DNA of 64,000 nucleotides from GCA-2683825 sp965662355 (GTDB lineage: Bacteria > Planctomycetota > UBA1135 > GCA-002686595): the NCBI GenBank assembly GCA_965662355.1, contig CBFIHP010000005.1, forward strand, positions 296,938 to 360,937. Direction: 5' to 3'. Positions 61,611-64,000 of the stretch are shown piece by piece. Position numbers and translations under genes: made by a program. A model generated the notes under the pieces. The model was not told where the DNA came from and searched no databases. It saw only the letters and a list, made by a program, of their open reading frames with translations. Each line of letters starts with the position of its first letter. Position 1 is the first letter of the stretch.

Positions 61611-61958
61611 TCAGTTGCCGCTGCGTTTGACGGTCCAGCCGCGTTTTTGGAGTTCGGGGATGAGGCGGTCGCGGTGGTCGCCTTGGATTTCGATGACGCC
61701 GTCACGGGTGGTGCCGCCGGAGCCGCATTTTTTCTTGAGCTCCTTGGCCAGGGCGGTGAGCTCTTTGCCGTGGAGCGGGACGCCGTGGACGGTCGTAACC
61801 CCCTTGCCCTTGCGTCCTTGGGTTTGGCGGCCGACGCGGATGATGCCGTCGTTGGGGGTGCCGGGTCCGGTCGTGCGGCAGCGGCATTCGGCGATCGGTT
61901 GATCGCATTGGGGGCACAGTTGGCCGAACTGGGTGGAGTAGACGTAGCCGCCGCTCAT
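61611..61958 (-). CDS. yciH: SUI1/eIF1-like translation factor YciH
   Basis: 115 residues, full length. The N-terminus has a small Cys cluster (CPQCDQPIAECRC). The SUI1 fold follows: GIIRVGRQTQGRKGKGVTTVHGV, KELKKKCGSGGTTRDGVIEIQGDHRDR and LQKRGWTVKRSG. These proteins bind the small ribosomal subunit and influence start-codon selection. That is of note here because many genes look leaderless or use TTG/GTG starts. A TATCAT box lies 6 nt before the ATG. Confidence 0.92.
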   Translation of the reverse strand: MSGGYVYSTQFGQLCPQCDQPIAECRCRTTGPGTPNDGIIRVGRQTQGRKGKGVTTVHGVPLHGKELTALAKELKKKCGSGGTTRDGVIEIQGDHRDRLIPELQKRGWTVKRSGN

Positions 61959-61964
61959 GGGCGC

Positions 61965-61970
61965 ATGATA
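61965..61970 (-). promoter_or_regulatory. -10-like box TATCAT, 6 nt from start of yciH
   Basis: Minus-strand TATCAT, six bases, ATG 61958. The upstream minus-strand gene ends at a terminator, so yciH needs its own promoter. Confidence 0.5.
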
Positions 61971-62062
61971 GAGCGATTAGCTGCCGCGTGGGAGGCTCTG
62001 TCCACGCTGGAGGCTTGCGCCCAGCGGTCCCCAAATGACCTCCCTGAGACAACGCCCAGCAT

Positions 62063-62205
62063 GAGCACGGCGCCTACCCCCAGAATCCTCGCCTTTGCCG
62101 GGAGCGCCCGCCGTGACTCCGTACGAGGGCGACCACGAGGCTTCCGAAGGCCCCCCGCCAAGGCGCTCGAGATCCAGACGGCGATCAAGTCGCGTGTCCG
62201 AGGCG
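62063..62205 (+). pseudogene. Decayed NADPH-dependent FMN reductase fragment
   Basis: From ATG 62063 the frame reads PRILAFAGSARRDSV, the classic N-terminus of NADPH-dependent FMN reductases. The next bases, in the +1 frame, read PYEGDHEASEGPP, and back in the first frame PAKALEIQTAIKSRV. These fit the family's (M)PLYDGDLEAxEGxP...A..L...I block, normally about 45 residues further on. So an internal deletion and frame changes have destroyed the gene, and the remaining two thirds are absent. It runs into the terminator of the convergent metalloprotease gene. Confidence 0.55.
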
Positions 62206-62210
62206 TGACG

Positions 62211-62243
62211 AAAAAGGCGCGAGCACCCGTGGATGCTCGCGCC
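62211..62243 (-). terminator. Rho-independent terminator of the M43-type protease gene
   Basis: Perfect 10-bp stem GGCGCGAGCA (62216-62225) with TGCTCGCGCC (62234-62243), 8-nt loop, and TTTTT on the minus strand (AAAAA at 62211-62215). It lies 30 bp after the stop at 62273. Confidence 0.9.
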
Positions 62244-62272
62244 CGAAGTTCAGACGGCTCGTTCAGGGGGAC

Positions 62273-63883
62273 CTAGCGAGTCGTGAATGTCCACTCGTTT
62301 CCGATCGTCGTACCGCTGCCATTGACCGAGTCGATGCGCCAGTGGTAGGTCGTTCTACGGATGAGGTTGGAGGTGGGGTTGACGCCCGTCGTGCTGCCGC
62401 TCAGCGCCGTTCCGTTGGCGGGGAGCGAGCCCGCGCCGAGACGGATCACCTGGCTCGTGACGCCCGAGCCCGGGGTCCAGGTCAGGTTCATGTTGGGGCG
62501 CACGCGAGTGGCGCCATCGCTCGGGTTGGGATCCGATGCCTGGCCCGGCAGGCCTCCGCCGCCGCTGCCTTCCGTGGTGAAGCTCCAGACCGAGCCCGTG
62601 GTGGTGCCGTCATTGTTTACCGAGTCCGCGCGCCAGTAATACGTCGTGCTGTTGGCCAGCGTACCTGGGTCGTAGCTCGTTCCCGTCTGATTGCCGATGG
62701 AGGCCGGCGGGTTGGTCGTGCCGAAGTAGACATCGTGGCTGGTTGCACCGCTGCCGGCAGTCCAGCTGAGGGTTGCAGTGACGGAGACGCCCGTGGCGCC
62801 ATTGCCGGGGTTCGGACCGGAGTTAGCGCCCGGTCCCAGCGGAGGATCGGCACCGAGATCGACGCGGAAGTTCGCCAGCGTGCAGCGCAGGCGGTTGACC
62901 TGCTCCGCCGTGAACTCGTTCATGCACAGATCGTCCGTGTAGTCCATGTAGTTGGTCGTCGGGTCCGGCGTGCCGCACGTCGTGCGGTTGCCGCAGCCGA
63001 AGAACGACGAACTCTCGGAGTTCGTATCGCAGATCAAGTCGCCGCTGGTGTAGCAGCCGGGGGCCGTGCCTGTGGCGCAACCACCCTGGAAGGTGTGGTA
63101 GAGACCGAGATAGTGACCGACTTCGTGGGTTCCGGTACGACCCTGATTGTAGGGGGCCCCGCCGGGTGCGTTGCGGCCGACATAGCGCCAGTTGAGAACA
63201 ACGCGATCGAAGTTGTTGCCGACGACGCCGCCACCGTTCGGGACGTAGGCGTAACCGAGGTTGCCACCGGCCTGATTCGTGTAGATGTTCAGGTACTGGT
63301 TCGTGTCCCAGGCGAGGGTGTTGTAGTACGTACCTGAGTCGTTGTACCAGTTGTTTCTGGTCGAACGAGTCGTTCCAGCGTGAACGAACTGAATCCGGCT
63401 ATCCGAACCGTTTTGGGGGGTTCCGTTGCTACTGCCTGCCGTCGCCCGAAAGTCCTCGTTAAGGATATCGATCTGGCTTGCGAGCAGCGCGTCCGACACA
63501 TCGCCCGTGCCGTTGTTGCGCATGATAACGTGGAACACAACTGGGATCTCGTAGATGGTTCCGCCGGTCGGCTCGTACTCCGTCGCCGGGTTGGTGCTCG
63601 AGCTGCTGCAATCGGAAGTCGTTCCGAGACCCAGAACCTGCGGAAGACGATCGGAACCACAGGCCATGCCATGCTCGACGAAGAACGCCGAGTCGACATA
63701 GTCGTAGAACGTCTCGTAGTAGTATGTGCCATGGGCGTCAGCGGCAAAAACGGACCCATCTTCATTTTCGTAGACGAAGAAATCGTTGTTTTGGGGACCC
63801 GAAAGGCTGACGGACTGGGCGGATACGAAAGAAGCAGCCGCCAAGAGGGCAGCGGCTGCGCCAGAGAAGCGTAGGACTCTCAT
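62273..63883 (-). CDS. Secreted pappalysin-like (M43) metalloprotease with two FN3-like domains
   Basis: 536 residues. The signal peptide ends near SFVSAQ. The metzincin site is H253-E254-V-G-H257-Y-L-G-L-Y-H263, followed by a Cys-rich loop and the Met-turn NYMDYTDD, as in the M43 family. Before it are an N-terminal domain and the EIPVVFHVIMRNNG strand. Residues ~350-440 and ~445-536 are two fibronectin type III-like domains (GATGVSVTATLSWTAGSGATSHDVYFG; GATRVRPNMNLTWTPGSG). It is an extracellular protease. The ATG has AAAAGG 8 nt upstream, and a strong terminator follows the gene. Confidence 0.9.
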   Translation of the reverse strand: MRVLRFSGAAAALLAAASFVSAQSVSLSGPQNNDFFVYENEDGSVFAADAHGTYYYETFYDYVDSAFFVEHGMACGSDRLPQVLGLGTTSDCSSSSTNPATEYEPTGGTIYEIPVVFHVIMRNNGTGDVSDALLASQIDILNEDFRATAGSSNGTPQNGSDSRIQFVHAGTTRSTRNNWYNDSGTYYNTLAWDTNQYLNIYTNQAGGNLGYAYVPNGGGVVGNNFDRVVLNWRYVGRNAPGGAPYNQGRTGTHEVGHYLGLYHTFQGGCATGTAPGCYTSGDLICDTNSESSSFFGCGNRTTCGTPDPTTNYMDYTDDLCMNEFTAEQVNRLRCTLANFRVDLGADPPLGPGANSGPNPGNGATGVSVTATLSWTAGSGATSHDVYFGTTNPPASIGNQTGTSYDPGTLANSTTYYWRADSVNNDGTTTGSVWSFTTEGSGGGGLPGQASDPNPSDGATRVRPNMNLTWTPGSGVTSQVIRLGAGSLPANGTALSGSTTGVNPTSNLIRRTTYHWRIDSVNGSGTTIGNEWTFTTR

Positions 63884-64000
63884 GCAGTTGGCCTTTTAGT
63901 TAGTGTGAGACTGGGGTGATCCCGCTTCCGCTGCAATCGGCCGCGGGGCTCATTTGTGTGAGTACGGTACTACTCGCAGCCCTACAGAAACGCTAGGCCC

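Noticed and set aside
1..64000. Insertion sequences, CRISPR arrays, tRNA or rRNA genes
   Set aside because: Reading both strands I saw no transposase motifs with inverted ends, no regularly spaced repeats and no tRNA T-arm or anticodon arrangement; a dedicated scan could not be run.

Overview
This is a GC-rich (roughly 60-65% by eye) bacterial chromosome window, densely packed on both strands, with about 46 genes, two clear pseudogenes and no rRNA, tRNA, CRISPR array or insertion sequence that I could see. The gene content points to Planctomycetota: a Tat-exported TIM-barrel protein followed by a giant PVC-type propeller/HEAT/cytochrome c protein, many sugar-isomerase and Gfo/Idh/MocA genes, a DUF2231-cytochrome-LRR fusion, DUF1028 and DUF4953-like secreted proteins, and secreted proteins that share a C-terminal domain. 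The phylum call is inference from gene content; a deep-branching, non-Pirellula-like lineage is possible but not shown.

Layout. 1-3930: a partial secreted alpha/beta hydrolase and a TMTC-like membrane protein with TPRs (minus). 3975-5080: DUF2304 plus GT2 glycosyltransferase (plus). 5096-10243: a minus-strand operon of TIM-barrel isomerase, glycosyltransferase, Gfo/Idh/MocA oxidoreductase and a lipoprotein of the sulfatase/alkaline-phosphatase fold. Divergent from it, 10303-14531: Tat-exported isomerase and a 1104-residue cytochrome c dehydrogenase-like protein. 14544-18310: amino-acid catabolism (D-threonine aldolase/D-serine dehydratase-like, trans-3-hydroxy-L-proline dehydratase, prolyl aminopeptidase). 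18316-25892: a huge carboxypeptidase-regulatory-repeat protein, a second isomerase/oxidoreductase pair, a small membrane protein and a beta-helix protein. 26649-29758: isomerase, MFS nucleoside-type symporter, glucosamine-6-phosphate deaminase. 29864-40652: cytochrome-LRR protein, a gluzincin-like protein lacking its HExxH glutamate, MsrB, a di-heme peroxidase next to a decayed homologue, a large zinc metalloprotease, a DUF1028 protein. 40901-44402: a vWA / PP2C / kinase triad like E. coli yegL-yegK-yegI. 44478-52563: flavin halogenase-like oxidoreductase, M1 peptidase, secreted protein, and a formate dehydrogenase with an in-frame UGA (selenocysteine) and a textbook SECIS hairpin. 52621-63883: HrpB helicase, S10 carboxypeptidase, hydrolase-OsmC fusion, lysyl-endopeptidase-like protease, amidohydrolase, YciH/SUI1, a decayed FMN reductase and an M43-type metalloprotease.

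How it fits together. The lifestyle suggested is a particle- or polymer-degrading heterotroph. Many secreted peptidases (M1, S10, S33, DUF4953, M43, trypsin-like) would feed amino-acid catabolism that can reach hydroxyproline. Several sugar isomerase/oxidoreductase sets would process unusual sugars. Formate oxidation and c-type cytochromes serve energy metabolism.

Gene expression signals stand out. Ten transcription-unit-leading genes carry a TAnnnT box 6-11 nt before the start codon, which predicts leaderless mRNAs. Genes inside operons instead use Shine-Dalgarno sequences or overlapping TTGA/ATGA stop-starts. Two convergent gene pairs share one CTAG as both stop codons.
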